64,000 bases of DNA from Flavobacterium sp. MDT1-60 (GCF_014844035.1 NZ_CP062159.1:3968001-4032000); one strand, 5' to 3'. Positions 24,587 to 34,592 are shown, numbered from the stretch's first letter. Program-made: numbers and translations. Notes: generated by a model not told the origin, from the letters alone.

Positions 24587-25309
24587 TTACGCCAATTCTT
24601 CGTATAGCGACAAAACAGGAAGTCCTAATCTATCGTTGTTATTTTCTATTTTATTTTTTTTGAATTTTATTTTTTCGCTTTTACGTGTTTCCACTAACAA
24701 ATCGATGTCGTATTTTGTAATAGCTTCTGACAAATAAGGAGCAAATGCTTCGTAGTTATCGTCAAAATTGGATGTTTGACTTACGATTTCAAAAGAAAAA
24801 TTGGCACTTAAATACTGCTGAATATCTTTAACATGCATATTGCCCCTGGCATTCTCAATATAAAGTGCTTTATTAAAATCTTCTTTAAATTGCTCGTTCC
24901 CTAAATGTAAAATCGGGCATTTTTGATTTCCGGCCAATTGCATCAAATATTGATGAACTCGTTTTGTTTCTTGTTTATAAGATTGCGTCAGAACAATCAA
25001 TTTCACATCAAAGGCTTCAATTATTCCTTTAAAAACAGGAGCCGAAAGTCCGTATTGATTATGAATTTTAATTTTACAGTTTGGAGTATGCTCTATAATA
25101 TATCTGCAAGTTTCAAGAACTACTTCCTGACTTGACGTTAGACTAACTCTCATTTCGCGCAAAAACTGTGAAGATGAAAAAGTATCAGGAGTATCTGAAA
25201 CCATCATTAAAATAATCTCGCAATTGGTATTTCTTGCCTGATTAATAGCCGATTTTACAGCGCTGATCGTATCTTCTTCTAAAGTCGTTGGTATAAGGAA
25301 ATTTTTCAT
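24587..25309 (-). CDS. Divergent universal stress protein
   Basis: This encodes 240 residues. The N-terminal half resembles a UspA domain: KNFLIPTTLEEDTISAVKSAINQA, then a helix and the strand KLIVLTQS. The C-terminal half may be a second, weaker domain (DIDLLVETRKS at its end). The ATP-binding G-x2-G-x9-G(S/T) motif is not evident, so nucleotide binding is doubtful. An 8-bp inverted repeat, ATGTATAA (25310-25317) and TTATACAT (25327-25334), lies directly before the start codon. It is probably co-transcribed with the bestrophin gene. Cytoplasmic; function unknown. Confidence 0.7.
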   Translation of the reverse strand: MKNFLIPTTLEEDTISAVKSAINQARNTNCEIILMMVSDTPDTFSSSQFLREMRVSLTSSQEVVLETCRYIIEHTPNCKIKIHNQYGLSAPVFKGIIEAFDVKLIVLTQSYKQETKRVHQYLMQLAGNQKCPILHLGNEQFKEDFNKALYIENARGNMHVKDIQQYLSANFSFEIVSQTSNFDDNYEAFAPYLSEAITKYDIDLLVETRKSEKIKFKKNKIENNNDRLGLPVLSLYEELA

Positions 25310-25386
25310 ATGTATAATTGTTTAGTTTATACATACAAAATAACTCCTCTTAAATTAGATGGATCTTAAAGTAAAATTAGAATTTC

Positions 25387-26790
25387 CTAAGATTCAACAT
25401 TAGAAATTCTAATGTTGGCTTTTTTAGCGATCTCTTTCTTAAAAATGATCGTTACAATAGTTCCTTTGTTTTGTTCCGATTGCACTTGTATTTCGCCATC
25501 GTGCATGCGGATAATTTTAGAAGCCAGAGGAAGGCCTAAACCATAACCAATATATTTGGCTGCAATTTTTCCTCTGAAGAAAGGTTCATATAAATGCGGA
25601 ATATCTTCTGGTGGAATTCCGATTCCGATGTCGTTAATCGCAATTTTAATCCAGTCTTTATTGGCTGATAGCGTAACAAATACTTCATTATTATCGGAAT
25701 ATTTTACTCCGTTTGTAATGATATTATTGATTGCTAATTCTAAAAGCGGTTTATTACACGGAATTAAAAATAAATTAGAATCTTTTGGAGCAAAATTAAG
25801 TTTGATGCTAACACGGTTATCCGGATAAATTTTATCCAAATCCGATTTTACATCCATTAATAATTCATCAATTCTGGCAATGTCGAGAACTTGTTTTTTC
25901 CCGTCATAACCAGTCTGCGTTAATTTTAATAAACTCTCGGTTAGATTTCCTAATCTTGAGGCCTGACTGTAAATATTTTCCAGAGATTGAATATATTCCG
26001 AAACTTCCCTTTCTTTCAAAAGCATAATTTCAGACTCCGCTATAATCGTTGTAATGGGCGTTTTTAATTCGTGCGAAGCATTGTTAATAAAATTCGCCTG
26101 AATTTCAAACGACGTTTCTAATCGGTCCAGCATATCATTAAAAGTATGGGTAAGATCTGAAATTTCATCAGAATTCTTAACGTCAGGTAATCTGTTATGA
26201 AGATTAGAAGCACTGATTCGGTTTACTTCTTTTGTAATTCTCGCTACTGGATTAATAACACGTTTAGCCAGAAAGCGACCTAAAAAGAAAGCCAGAATCA
26301 CAAATCCAATTCCGCCAAAAAGCAATATTTTGACAATATATATTGTTGTTGTTTTTCCTCTGCGGTCGCGCGCACCAACAATTACAATATATTTTTGATT
26401 ATTTTCTGTAAAAACCTGACCTAAGTAATATTTACTATTAACTTCAAAATAGTCTTTTCCGGTTTCCAAAATGTTGGAGTAAAACGTATTAGGTAAATTC
26501 AGTTTGGTATTATAATCAAAACTATTAGCACTGTTTATTTTAAGAACATATTCTTCTTCTTCAATAAGTTCTTCAAGTCCATTTTTTTTAAGATTGCTAT
26601 AGTATTTCTTCTTTTCAGGATCATTTTGAAAATGAATTGAAGCCACGATTTTTGCTCTGTCTTCCAGACGTTTTAAAAAATGATATCGATTATTTTCGCG
26701 AAATAACACAAAAACTAAAACACATAATAACAATGTGCTAAAGGTAGAAAGGGCAACATAAGTAAAAGTGATTTTTTTTCTTATATCCAT
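25387..26790 (-). CDS. Sensor histidine kinase
   Basis: This membrane kinase begins with a membrane span (residues 7-28), a periplasmic sensor region of about 120 residues, a second span near residue 160 (IVKILLFGGIGFVILAFFLG), a HAMP domain, the phospho-acceptor helix FINNASHELKTPITT and a HATPase domain (N-box IITNGVKYSDN, G-box DIGIGIPPED, GYGLGLPLA). The start at 26790 was preferred because it leaves one base after the stop of the response regulator; an ATG at 26808 overlaps that gene. Its partner is the adjacent regulator. The signal is unknown. Confidence 0.93.
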   Translation of the reverse strand: MDIRKKITFTYVALSTFSTLLLCVLVFVLFRENNRYHFLKRLEDRAKIVASIHFQNDPEKKKYYSNLKKNGLEELIEEEEYVLKINSANSFDYNTKLNLPNTFYSNILETGKDYFEVNSKYYLGQVFTENNQKYIVIVGARDRRGKTTTIYIVKILLFGGIGFVILAFFLGRFLAKRVINPVARITKEVNRISASNLHNRLPDVKNSDEISDLTHTFNDMLDRLETSFEIQANFINNASHELKTPITTIIAESEIMLLKEREVSEYIQSLENIYSQASRLGNLTESLLKLTQTGYDGKKQVLDIARIDELLMDVKSDLDKIYPDNRVSIKLNFAPKDSNLFLIPCNKPLLELAINNIITNGVKYSDNNEVFVTLSANKDWIKIAINDIGIGIPPEDIPHLYEPFFRGKIAAKYIGYGLGLPLASKIIRMHDGEIQVQSEQNKGTIVTIIFKKEIAKKANIRISNVES

Positions 26791-26791
26791 T

Positions 26792-27466
26792 TTATGGCTG
26801 TATAACATAACCTAAACCTTTCATAGTATGAATCAGTTTGGTTGCGTAAGGTTTGTCTATTTTTTTTCTTAGGTAATTGATATAAACATCAACGACATTG
26901 GTATTCATATCAAAATTAATGTCCCAAACATTGTCTAAAATCTGATCTCGGGAAACAATTCTGCCCGTATTTTTAGCTAAATAATATAATAACTTAAACT
27001 CCTTGGCTGTTAAAACAATTGATTCTCCGTTTCTTTTAACTGTTTTAGATTTGCTGTTTATTTCTAAGTCGCTAATTATTATAGAATCTATTTTTTCAGT
27101 TTCCTGATTGGCTCTTCGGTACAATGCGTTAACTCTTGCATCAAGTTCTCCAAATTTAAAGGGTTTTACCACATAATCATCTGCGCCGGCATTTAATCCG
27201 GTAACAATATTTTCTGAAGTTCCAAGAGCCGTCAAAAGCAGAACCGGGACAAAATTTTTGTCTGCTCGTAATCTTCTGCAAATTTCGATTCCGTTGATAT
27301 CCGGCAACATTACATCTAAAATTACTACATCAAAAGTATAATTCTGAATCATTTCTAAAGCCGTCTTACCGTCAAGAGCAACGCTGACATCATTGTTATT
27401 TTCAGCGAATCCTTTACGCAAAATGGATAATAAATTTGGTTCGTCTTCGACTATAAGTAATTTCAT
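26792..27466 (-). CDS. OmpR/PhoB-family response regulator
   Basis: This 224-residue regulator has a receiver domain with acidic residues near 8-10 (EDE), the phosphorylation site VVILDVMLPD, a TALG switch residue and Lys in VVKPF, followed by a winged helix of the OmpR type (LTAKEFKLLYYLAKNTGRIVSR, ending in IHTMKGLGYVI). It should receive phosphate from the kinase encoded next to it and bind promoter DNA. The outer-membrane barrel gene at 27634 is upstream on the same strand, behind a terminator, so it is not clearly part of the unit. Confidence 0.95.
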   Translation of the reverse strand: MKLLIVEDEPNLLSILRKGFAENNNDVSVALDGKTALEMIQNYTFDVVILDVMLPDINGIEICRRLRADKNFVPVLLLTALGTSENIVTGLNAGADDYVVKPFKFGELDARVNALYRRANQETEKIDSIIISDLEINSKSKTVKRNGESIVLTAKEFKLLYYLAKNTGRIVSRDQILDNVWDINFDMNTNVVDVYINYLRKKIDKPYATKLIHTMKGLGYVIQP

Positions 27467-27574
27467 CTAAATAAATCTATAATAACAAAAATAAGGATTG
27501 CCTTTAAAAATATAAATCTCAATAGTTATAAATTATGATTTAATTATGAACAGTTGAACTTAGTATTCATAAAA

Positions 27575-27598
27575 AAAGCAACTTATACAAGTTACTTT
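27575..27598 (-). terminator. Terminator of outer-membrane barrel gene
   Basis: On the minus strand AAAGTAACTT and AAGTTGCTTT form a 10-bp stem with one G-U pair and a GTAT loop, followed by further T residues. It lies 36 bp after the stop at 27634 and before the response regulator gene. Confidence 0.85.
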
Positions 27599-27633
27599 TA
27601 GAGCTATTAGAAGATGTTTTAAAATGTTTTGAA

Positions 27634-28905
27634 TTAAAAGGTTTCACCGGCATTAAGATAAAATCCTTTAGAACTATTTCCCCACGCCTGATCAACAATC
27701 AAATTGGTGCGGGTTGCTTTATCAATTAAAATACGCAAGCCTAAACCTGCGGCAGGTTGAATGGAATGAAAAAGATTTGTATTAGTCTCCGGATTGCTTG
27801 TCGTTACAAAATTCGTAAATACAACCCCGCTAAACATTTGATTGCAGGTAATTGGAAACCTAAATTCGCTAGCCAGATACACTAAATTTGTTCCTCTGAA
27901 TAATCCTTGTGTATACCCTTCTCCACTTCGACTGCGCTGATCCCAGCCAATGGCAGGTAAATTTAAATAAGGAACTTTTCCGCTCGTCACAAATTGTCCA
28001 TAGGTCCAAAGAGCCAAAATATAACGTTCATTTTTTTGAGAAAGCGGAATAAAATTTCGATACTCAGCATAAAGAACATTACTATTTTCCTGATTTTTAA
28101 ACAATACTGGATTAATACGATAATTTAAATTCGCAAACCATCCCCGACTTGCATTAACCTGATTATCTCTGGAATCATAAACTAAATTAAGACTCACACC
28201 GGTTAAAAAATACTCCAGATTATTAAATCCATATTTTTGACTGTATTCATAATGATAAGTAGTTTTTCCGTTTGCTAAATCCAGTTCTTTATCTACTATA
28301 CTTGAATACCAGTCGATATTGATTCCTCCGCCAACATAAAAATTCTTCCTTACTTCAAATGAAGCTGCCTGATGAAATTTAAAATAATTATAATCCATGG
28401 CTTGAGCAATTGAATCAATACTAAAGCCTGGCTCTTTATCCCGGGCGGGCGGAATAATATTAGTTCCTAAACCATAATTGGGTTGTGAAAATATATATAA
28501 ACGATAATCACCACTTAAAAATATCTTATTGTTTTTTAATAAAATATTGTTTTTGACATTTACCAGCCATTGCTTTTTTGTGGTGTACGTTATCCCTAGA
28601 TTAGCAATTGAATATTTGTCTGCTTTTTCTTTTCCTTTGAAGGTATATTGGGCAACTGCTCCAAAAAAGAATCCGGTTGCAGGCTGGGAACCAATGGCGG
28701 GAATGACTAAAAAGAAGCTATTTTTTATAGGCTTAACCATATAAACAGAATCTTTCTTTTTAAAGATTTCTAATATTGTTTTGGGAGGACAAAGTTCAGG
28801 ACTAATGGAATCGTTTTGGGCGATTGAAGCAAAATGTATAAAAAACAATGACACTAAGATTTTATATTTCTTCTGAAAGCAATTATTTTTTAAAAATTTT
28901 ACCAT
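27634..28905 (-). CDS. BamA/TamA-like outer-membrane beta-barrel protein
   Basis: This 423-residue protein has a signal sequence (residues about 12-30, ending HFASIAQ) and then many short amphipathic strands typical of a 16-strand barrel. VYDSRDNQVNASRGWFANLNYRI and the later PAIGWDQRSRSGEGYTQGLFRGTNLVYLASEFRFPI match the surface antigen (D15) part of the Omp85 superfamily. No POTRA domains fit in the short N-terminal region, so it is not BamA itself. The last residues AGETF end in an aromatic, as barrel proteins do. Its role, perhaps lipid or protein export, is open. Confidence 0.8.
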   Translation of the reverse strand: MVKFLKNNCFQKKYKILVSLFFIHFASIAQNDSISPELCPPKTILEIFKKKDSVYMVKPIKNSFFLVIPAIGSQPATGFFFGAVAQYTFKGKEKADKYSIANLGITYTTKKQWLVNVKNNILLKNNKIFLSGDYRLYIFSQPNYGLGTNIIPPARDKEPGFSIDSIAQAMDYNYFKFHQAASFEVRKNFYVGGGINIDWYSSIVDKELDLANGKTTYHYEYSQKYGFNNLEYFLTGVSLNLVYDSRDNQVNASRGWFANLNYRINPVLFKNQENSNVLYAEYRNFIPLSQKNERYILALWTYGQFVTSGKVPYLNLPAIGWDQRSRSGEGYTQGLFRGTNLVYLASEFRFPITCNQMFSGVVFTNFVTTSNPETNTNLFHSIQPAAGLGLRILIDKATRTNLIVDQAWGNSSKGFYLNAGETF

Positions 28906-29102
28906 CTGAGAATGTTATTTTTTGGAAATAATAATTCAATCTTACTGTAAATATAAGCCTTATTTTCAACATTTTACACGAATATTCTTTTAAATTAAAA
29001 TGAAAAACCTCATAACCTTTTAAAAATTTAGGATTCAAAACGCACCAAATTATTAGTGTAATCATTATCTTTTCACTCTCAAATAATCATCAAAAAACAA
29101 CA

Positions 29103-29681
29103 TTGAAAAAAGAGTCTGAATACTTTCTTGATAAAGAATATGATAGTATTGTCTATGGCAGAGACGAGCTTAATTTCAAAGATTTTGAATGTTGTGTTTT
29201 TAATAACTGTAATTTTTCTGCCTGCATATTTTTAGCCGTTACCTTTATTGATTGTACTTTTAATGATTGCATTTTTAGCGAAGCCAAAATCAATTATGTA
29301 GCTTTTAGAACCGCCACTTTTAATCGTTGCGAAATCAAAGAAGTAAATTTTGCAATGTGCGATAAATTGATTTTCGAGGTTCATTTTTATGATTGTATTC
29401 TTGATTTTTCGAAGTTTTATACTTTAAAAATAAAAGGAACAACGTTTACCAATTGTAGTTTGATTGCAGTAGATTTTATGGCAACAGACCTTACAAGTGT
29501 TCTTTTTGACAATTGCGATTTATACCGGTCTGAGTTTGACAAAGCCATCGCCAACAAAGCCGATTTTAAAACAAGTTACAATTACACTATTGACCCATCA
29601 AAAACGAAATTAAAGAAAGCCGTTTTTGCTTTGAAAGAGGTGAAAGGATTGTTGTTTAAGCATGATGTGATTGTGAGTTAA
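29103..29681 (+). CDS. Pentapeptide-repeat protein (TTG start)
   Basis: This 192-residue protein is built from about twenty A(D/N)LXX-type pentapeptide repeats, rich in Cys, Phe and Asn (CVFNNCNFSACIF, CTFNDCIFSEAKI, VLFDNCDLYRSEF). These fold as a right-handed quadrilateral beta helix. The C-terminal segment YTIDPSKTKLKKAVFALKEV resembles the cap of YjbI/McbG/Qnr-type proteins. No in-frame ATG precedes the repeats, so TTG at 29103 is the best start. Some relatives protect DNA gyrase, but that role cannot be claimed here. It is a single gene. Confidence 0.82.
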   Translation: MKKESEYFLDKEYDSIVYGRDELNFKDFECCVFNNCNFSACIFLAVTFIDCTFNDCIFSEAKINYVAFRTATFNRCEIKEVNFAMCDKLIFEVHFYDCILDFSKFYTLKIKGTTFTNCSLIAVDFMATDLTSVLFDNCDLYRSEFDKAIANKADFKTSYNYTIDPSKTKLKKAVFALKEVKGLLFKHDVIVS

Positions 29682-29694
29682 TAAAAATATTCTA

Positions 29695-30669
29695 TTATTT
29701 TATTTTTATACTTTCAGCTATTTTTTTGTACTCAGCAAAATGAATATATTTTTTAGATATATCTGTTCCTAAAAACTGAATTATACCTTTCGGTGTTTGC
29801 TTTATATATTGATAAATTTTCATCTCTTTTCCTTCGAAAATTCCAAACATTTCTACCTTTATAATTTCGTTTTCACCTTCCTTATATTTTTCTTCAGAAA
29901 TAACTTTTACCTTAATACTTTTCTCTTTATAAACATTATTTTCATACTTATAAATCAATTTATCGCTATAAGTTTTTAAATCAAAACCATGAAGATTATT
30001 AGGTAAAAATCCAATTAAGAAATTAGTCATATAGACTCCATTTCCTGTCATTTTTTCATTATCAATAGTATAAACCCCAAAATTACTCATAACACTCAAT
30101 AATTTAAATTCTGACTTTTTTAAATCAACATCATAAAATAAATTATCATCAATGTTTGTTTTTATTTCTTTATCATAATATGTACTTAAAACTAAATCAA
30201 TAATTTCTTCTCTTTCTTTCTCATCATTTTGAAAAACTCCAGCAACTAAAACCGAAAAGGAAGTATCTCCAAATGAAAAAATTATTTGTTCAGAATCTTG
30301 ACCTTGGGGAGCAAGTCCAAAATAAGCATCATAAATCCCTAATTTCAATTCTTTCTTTATTCTTATTCTTCCACCTTGCTTTTCTAATTCATCTATTTTA
30401 GCAATTATATTTGGAATTGCTTTATAGTAGTCTTGATTTGGAATTTCAATAACTTGAAAATAATTTTTAGAATCTTTCTGAAATCTTTTTAACTCTTTAT
30501 AGTATATATAATCTTTAGATTCATTTATTAATATTTTTGTCCCTTTCACATTTACTTTATTTTCAATGCCAGAAATTTTAATTTGATCGGGAATATTTAT
30601 TAACTGTCCGGAAGTTTCACAACTATAACTTAAAAACATTAATAAAAACAATACAATTGTCTGTTTCAC
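29695..30669 (-). CDS. Hypothetical lipoprotein
   Basis: This 324-residue protein has a lipoprotein signal (residues 1-17, lipobox LSYSC), so it should be attached to a membrane facing the periplasm or cell surface. The mature part is rich in Lys, Glu, Ile and Tyr, with no repeats or known motif that I recognise. Its base composition is even more AT-rich than the neighbours, which may point to recent acquisition. It converges on the pentapeptide-repeat gene with only 13 bp between the stops. Confidence 0.7.
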   Translation of the reverse strand: MKQTIVLFLLMFLSYSCETSGQLINIPDQIKISGIENKVNVKGTKILINESKDYIYYKELKRFQKDSKNYFQVIEIPNQDYYKAIPNIIAKIDELEKQGGRIRIKKELKLGIYDAYFGLAPQGQDSEQIIFSFGDTSFSVLVAGVFQNDEKEREEIIDLVLSTYYDKEIKTNIDDNLFYDVDLKKSEFKLLSVMSNFGVYTIDNEKMTGNGVYMTNFLIGFLPNNLHGFDLKTYSDKLIYKYENNVYKEKSIKVKVISEEKYKEGENEIIKVEMFGIFEGKEMKIYQYIKQTPKGIIQFLGTDISKKYIHFAEYKKIAESIKIK

Positions 30670-30701
30670 TACTCTTATTTATTATATTTCAAAATAATAT
30701 T

Positions 30702-31199
30702 TTACAACTTCTTCTCCATCACATAATCTTCCATTAAATAGCCTTTTCCAATATCTATATTAACTTCATCAACAACTTCAAAACCTATTTTTTTATAAAA
30801 ACCTAAAGCCGAATTAAAACGGTTTACATTTAAAATTAATGCTGTTGAATTGTTGTCTAAAGCTAATTCTGCAATTTCATCAATAACCTTTTTACCAATT
30901 CCTTTTCCTTGTGTTTCTGGCAGAAGGTATATTTTGTGAATTTTGGTTACAGCTTTCGCATTGTAATTATGTTCTATTCCGATAAAGCCTAAATTGGTTT
31001 GATCTTCATAAATCATATAAAATAATTGTTCTTTTTTATTGTATTGATCAAGCAGCACCTCATCAGAATAAAAAAGATCTAACATATAATCCAATTGTTC
31101 TTTTGATAGAATTTCACCGTAAGTAATGGGCCATGTTATATGAACTATATCCTGAATTTGTTTAATATCACTAATAGCTGCTTCTGAAATTGTAATCAT
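30702..31199 (-). CDS. GNAT-family N-acetyltransferase
   Basis: This 165-residue protein has the GNAT fold: an acceptor region at the N-terminus, the acetyl-CoA binding motif A, LLPETQGKGIGKKVIDEI (Q/RxxGxG/A form), and a following strand-helix with LNVNRFNSALGFYKKIGFEVV. It transfers an acetyl group from acetyl-CoA to an amine of unknown identity. It lies 17 bp downstream of guaC on the same strand and may be co-transcribed. Closest in type to the RimI/YjaB-like small acetyltransferases. Confidence 0.88.
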   Translation of the reverse strand: MITISEAAISDIKQIQDIVHITWPITYGEILSKEQLDYMLDLFYSDEVLLDQYNKKEQLFYMIYEDQTNLGFIGIEHNYNAKAVTKIHKIYLLPETQGKGIGKKVIDEIAELALDNNSTALILNVNRFNSALGFYKKIGFEVVDEVNIDIGKGYLMEDYVMEKKL

Positions 31200-31216
31200 T
31201 TTTTATTCCTAAATAT

Positions 31217-32257
31217 TTAATTTGTAAAAACCTGATTTTCCTGTTCGCTTACGCGAATGAATGTTGTTCTTTTAGTAAGCTCTTTCAATCTTGACGCACC
31301 AACATAAGTACATGTACTTCGTAAACCACCCAAAATATCTAATATGGTATTGATAACTTTTCCTTTAAAAGGAACCTGAACTGTTTTTCCTTCACTTGCC
31401 CTGTATTCAGCAACGCCACCAACATGTTTGTCCATAGCAGTTGTTGAACTCATTCCGTAAAATTGTTTGAATTTTTCACCGTTAATTTCGATTAGTTCTC
31501 CTCCACTTTCCGTATGTCCGGCTAACATTCCGCCAAGCATAACAAAATCAGAGCCCGCCCCAAATGCTTTGGCAACATCGCCCGGAGTACTGCATCCACC
31601 GTCGCTAATAATATGTCCGCCTAAACCGTGAGCAGCATCGGCACATTCAATAATCGCAGAAAGCTGTGGATAGCCAACTCCCGTTTTTACTCGGGTTGTA
31701 CAAACAGAACCAGGTCCAATGCCTACTTTTACAATATCGGCTCCAGCCAAAAGCAATTCTTCGACCATTTCGCCAGTTACAACGTTTCCGGCGATAATTA
31801 CTTTATCAGGATACTGTTTTCGGGTTTGTTTTAAAAACTGAACAAAGTGTTCTGAATAGCCATTCGCAACATCAATACAGATAAATTTCAAAAGCGGATT
31901 CGCTGTTATAATTTGACCAATTTTAGCAAAATCTTCTTTTCCTGTTCCTGTGCTTATTGCGATATAATTGTAGAAATCTTCTGGTACATTTTTTAGAAAG
32001 GCATTCCATTCTTCAGGAGAATAATGTTTGTGAATCGCTGTAAAAAGTTTTTCACTAGCCAAAACCTTTGCTATTTCAAAAGTGCCAACTGTATCCATAT
32101 TCGCAGCCATAATCGGAATTCCTGTCCAGATTGTGGTGCTGTGCAAAAATTTAAAATTTCGTTCCAAAGAGACTTCAGATCGGCTTTTAAGCGTTGATCT
32201 TTTTGGACGAATCATTACATCTTTAAATCCTAATTTCAAATCAGTTTCTATTCTCAT
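31217..32257 (-). CDS. guaC: GMP reductase
   Basis: This 346-residue TIM-barrel enzyme belongs to the IMPDH/GMPR family. It has [19 protein letters not shown] with the catalytic cysteine, the phosphate-binding [18 protein letters not shown], and [14 protein letters not shown]. The CBS domains found in IMP dehydrogenase are missing and the length fits GMP reductase, which converts GMP to IMP with NADPH in purine salvage. A possible -7 element (TATCTTTG on the minus strand, 32281-32288) lies 24 bp upstream. IMP dehydrogenase is the main alternative but is less likely. Confidence 0.92.
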   Translation of the reverse strand: MRIETDLKLGFKDVMIRPKRSTLKSRSEVSLERNFKFLHSTTIWTGIPIMAANMDTVGTFEIAKVLASEKLFTAIHKHYSPEEWNAFLKNVPEDFYNYIAISTGTGKEDFAKIGQIITANPLLKFICIDVANGYSEHFVQFLKQTRKQYPDKVIIAGNVVTGEMVEELLLAGADIVKVGIGPGSVCTTRVKTGVGYPQLSAIIECADAAHGLGGHIISDGGCSTPGDVAKAFGAGSDFVMLGGMLAGHTESGGELIEINGEKFKQFYGMSSTTAMDKHVGGVAEYRASEGKTVQVPFKGKVINTILDILGGLRSTCTYVGASRLKELTKRTTFIRVSEQENQVFTN

Positions 32258-32487
32258 GGCTTTAAATTTTCTTTTACTCTCAAAGATATTAATTTTGAAA
32301 ATGACGACTTTAAAATCAATAGAAAACTAATTATTCAGTTATTAACAATTGTAGATTTTAGATTGCAGATTATTTAGAAATTCCACAGAGACACACAAAG
32401 ATTTCACGGAGATTCACAAAGCATTTTATTGTGAAGTCTTTCGATTTCAATAAAACTGAAAACTGAGACTGCGACTGAAAACTAATA

Positions 32488-33081
32488 TTACCCATGAATT
32501 GTTTCTCCTTTTCCGTAATTAGAAATAATCGATTCTTCGTAGGCAAGCCATTCTCTCCAACGTTTTTCAACGTCAATTCCGACTCCGTATTTTCTTGCGT
32601 AAGTAATAAAAGTAGTATAATGTCCGGCTTCGCTTTCCATTAATTCTCTGTAAAATACAGCTAATTCTTCGTCCTGAATATTTTCAGATAAAACTTTAAA
32701 ACGCTCACAGCTTCTTGCTTCAATCATGGCTGAGAAAAGCAGTCTTTCAACTAAACCTGAAACACGGCTTCCATCACCGCTTTTCTTCATATACAAATAC
32801 AATTCATTTACATAATCGTCTTTGCGTTCACGTCCTAGTTTTAATCCTCTTTTGATGATTATATTATGAACCTGTTCAAAGTGATCGATTTCTTCTTTGG
32901 CTAAAGCCAATAAATCTTTAACTAAATCCTGATGTTCAGAATTATTAGTGATAATGGTTATTGCGTTTGTTGCTGCTTTTTGCTCGCACCAAGCGTGATC
33001 TGTCAGGATTTCTTCTATATTTTTCTCTACAATATTAACCCATCTTGGATCTGTTGGCAATTGTAATCTTAGTACGCCCAT
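32488..33081 (-). CDS. miaE: tRNA-(ms2io6A37) hydroxylase-like protein MiaE
   Basis: This 197-residue four-helix protein has the ferritin-like diiron ligands of the MiaE family: E and ExxH type motifs in AKEEIDHFEQVH and ESEAGHYTTF, and the MIEARSCERF helix. MiaE hydroxylates the isopentenyl group of ms2i6A at position 37 of certain tRNAs, using oxygen and a diiron centre. The gene is flanked by a palindromic repeat (33087-33198) and a word repeat near 32375-32420, and is probably transcribed alone. Confidence 0.9.
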   Translation of the reverse strand: MGVLRLQLPTDPRWVNIVEKNIEEILTDHAWCEQKAATNAITIITNNSEHQDLVKDLLALAKEEIDHFEQVHNIIIKRGLKLGRERKDDYVNELYLYMKKSGDGSRVSGLVERLLFSAMIEARSCERFKVLSENIQDEELAVFYRELMESEAGHYTTFITYARKYGVGIDVEKRWREWLAYEESIISNYGKGETIHG

Positions 33082-33086
33082 TTTTT

Positions 33087-33198
33087 AAGTCTTAAAGTTA
33101 GAAGGTCATAAAGTTGTAAAGTCAAAAAAAGTCGAAGATCAAAACTAAAATAGAATTACATTCCATTTCAAGACTTTCGACCTTCGACTTTAAGACTT
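33087..33198. repeat. Palindromic intergenic repeat between miaE and glyA
   Basis: AAGTCTTAAAG (33087-33097) pairs perfectly with CTTTAAGACTT (33188-33198); AGTCGAAG (33129-33136) pairs with CTTCGACT inside. The flanks are built of short repeated words such as AAAGT and AAGTC. Non-coding. Confidence 0.7.
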
Positions 33199-33209
33199 TA
33201 TGACTGATT

Positions 33210-34484
33210 TTAGTATACGAAAATCGGTCTTTCGCTCATCATTTCGTTTACTTCGTTAGCTACTTCTTCGATAACTGCTTCATTTGTATGATCAGCCAAT
33301 ACTTTATCGATTAAAGCGACGATTGTTTCCATATCTTCTTCAACTAAACCACGAGTAGTGATTGCAGCTGTTCCAACACGAATTCCAGACGTGATAAATG
33401 GTGATTTATCATCAAAAGGAACCATATTTTTATTTACTGTAATTTCTGCTTTTACTAATGCATTCTCCGCTTCTTTACCCGAAATATTTTTATTTCTTAA
33501 GTCAATAAGCATCATGTGGTTATCAGTTCCGCCGGAAATAATTTTGTATCCTCTTTTTACAAAAGCATCTGCCATAGCGTTTGCATTTTTTTGCAATTGC
33601 ATAGCGTAAGTAAAGAATTCATCTTTAAGTGCTTCACCAAAAGCAACTGCTTTAGCAGCGATGATGTGCATTAAAGGTCCACCTTGATTTCCTGGGAAAA
33701 CAGCAAGATCTAATAAAGATGACATCATTCTGATTTCTCCTTTTGGAGTTTTCAAACCTTGCGGGTTTTCAAAATCTTTCCCCATCAAAATCAAACCTCC
33801 ACGTGGTCCACGTAAAGTTTTGTGCGTTGTTGTAGAAACAATATGACAATGTGGAATTGGGTCATTCATCAATCCTTTAGCAATTAAACCTGCAGGGTGA
33901 GAAATATCAGCAAATAAGATTGCACCTACACTATCAGCTATTTGTCTGAAACGCTCAAAATCCATATCACGAGAATAAGCCGAAGCTCCAGCGATAATTA
34001 ATTTTGGCTGTTCTTTAGTGGCAATTTCCTGTATTTTATCATAATCTAAACGACCAGTTTCAGCATCTACACCATAAAAAACAGGACGGTATAAACGACC
34101 TGAAAAGTTTACCGGAGAACCGTGAGTCAGGTGACCACCGTGAGATAAATCGAAACCTAAAATAGTATCACCAGGATTTAAGCATGCGTGATAAACTGCC
34201 GTATTTGCCTGAGAACCTGAGTGAGGTTGTACGTTTGCATACACAGCTCCAAATAATTCTTTAGCTCTGTCGATTGCAATTTGCTCAATAACGTCAACTA
34301 CTTCGCAACCGCCGTAGTATCTTTTGCCAGGATATCCCTCAGCGTATTTGTTAGTTAAAACAGAACCAGCTGCTTCCATTACTTCGTCACTTACAAAATT
34401 CTCTGAAGCAATAAGCTCCAATCCGTGAATTTGTCTGTCTTGTTCCTCTAGTATAAGGTCAAAAATTTGTTCGTCGCGTTGCAT
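33210..34484 (-). CDS. glyA: Serine hydroxymethyltransferase
   Basis: This 424-residue PLP enzyme converts serine and tetrahydrofolate to glycine and methylene-tetrahydrofolate. Landmarks are [26 protein letters not shown], the PLP lysine motif [15 protein letters not shown], and [14 protein letters not shown]. The start [10 protein letters not shown] at 34484 was chosen: an upstream in-frame ATG at 34535 would place the start ahead of the -7 promoter element at 34510-34517. It is divergent from fumarylacetoacetase. Confidence 0.96.
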   Translation of the reverse strand: MQRDEQIFDLILEEQDRQIHGLELIASENFVSDEVMEAAGSVLTNKYAEGYPGKRYYGGCEVVDVIEQIAIDRAKELFGAVYANVQPHSGSQANTAVYHACLNPGDTILGFDLSHGGHLTHGSPVNFSGRLYRPVFYGVDAETGRLDYDKIQEIATKEQPKLIIAGASAYSRDMDFERFRQIADSVGAILFADISHPAGLIAKGLMNDPIPHCHIVSTTTHKTLRGPRGGLILMGKDFENPQGLKTPKGEIRMMSSLLDLAVFPGNQGGPLMHIIAAKAVAFGEALKDEFFTYAMQLQKNANAMADAFVKRGYKIISGGTDNHMMLIDLRNKNISGKEAENALVKAEITVNKNMVPFDDKSPFITSGIRVGTAAITTRGLVEEDMETIVALIDKVLADHTNEAVIEEVANEVNEMMSERPIFVY

Positions 34485-34509
34485 TTTTTCGTTTTTCGTT
34501 AATTTGATG

Positions 34510-34517
34510 CAAAAATA
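34510..34517 (-). promoter_or_regulatory. -7 promoter element of glyA
   Basis: On the minus strand TATTTTTG fits TAnnTTTG and lies 25 bp before the glyA start. A TTG lies about 15 bp upstream, which is short of the usual spacing. The site overlaps the region of the divergent fah promoter. Confidence 0.5.
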
Positions 34518-34528
34518 CAAAAAAACGT

Positions 34529-34558
34529 TTGTCAAACTGTTAGATTATGATATATTTG
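34529..34558 (+). promoter_or_regulatory. Promoter of fumarylacetoacetase gene
   Basis: TTG at 34529-34531 and TATATTTG at 34551-34558 are 19 bp apart, a full match to the Bacteroidota promoter. The -33 TTG is part of a small perfect palindrome, GTTTG-T-CAAAC (34527-34537), which also overlaps the upstream region of divergent glyA. Confidence 0.75.
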
Positions 34559-34592
34559 ACATAGAATTTTTCAACAAATAATTAACATACAC

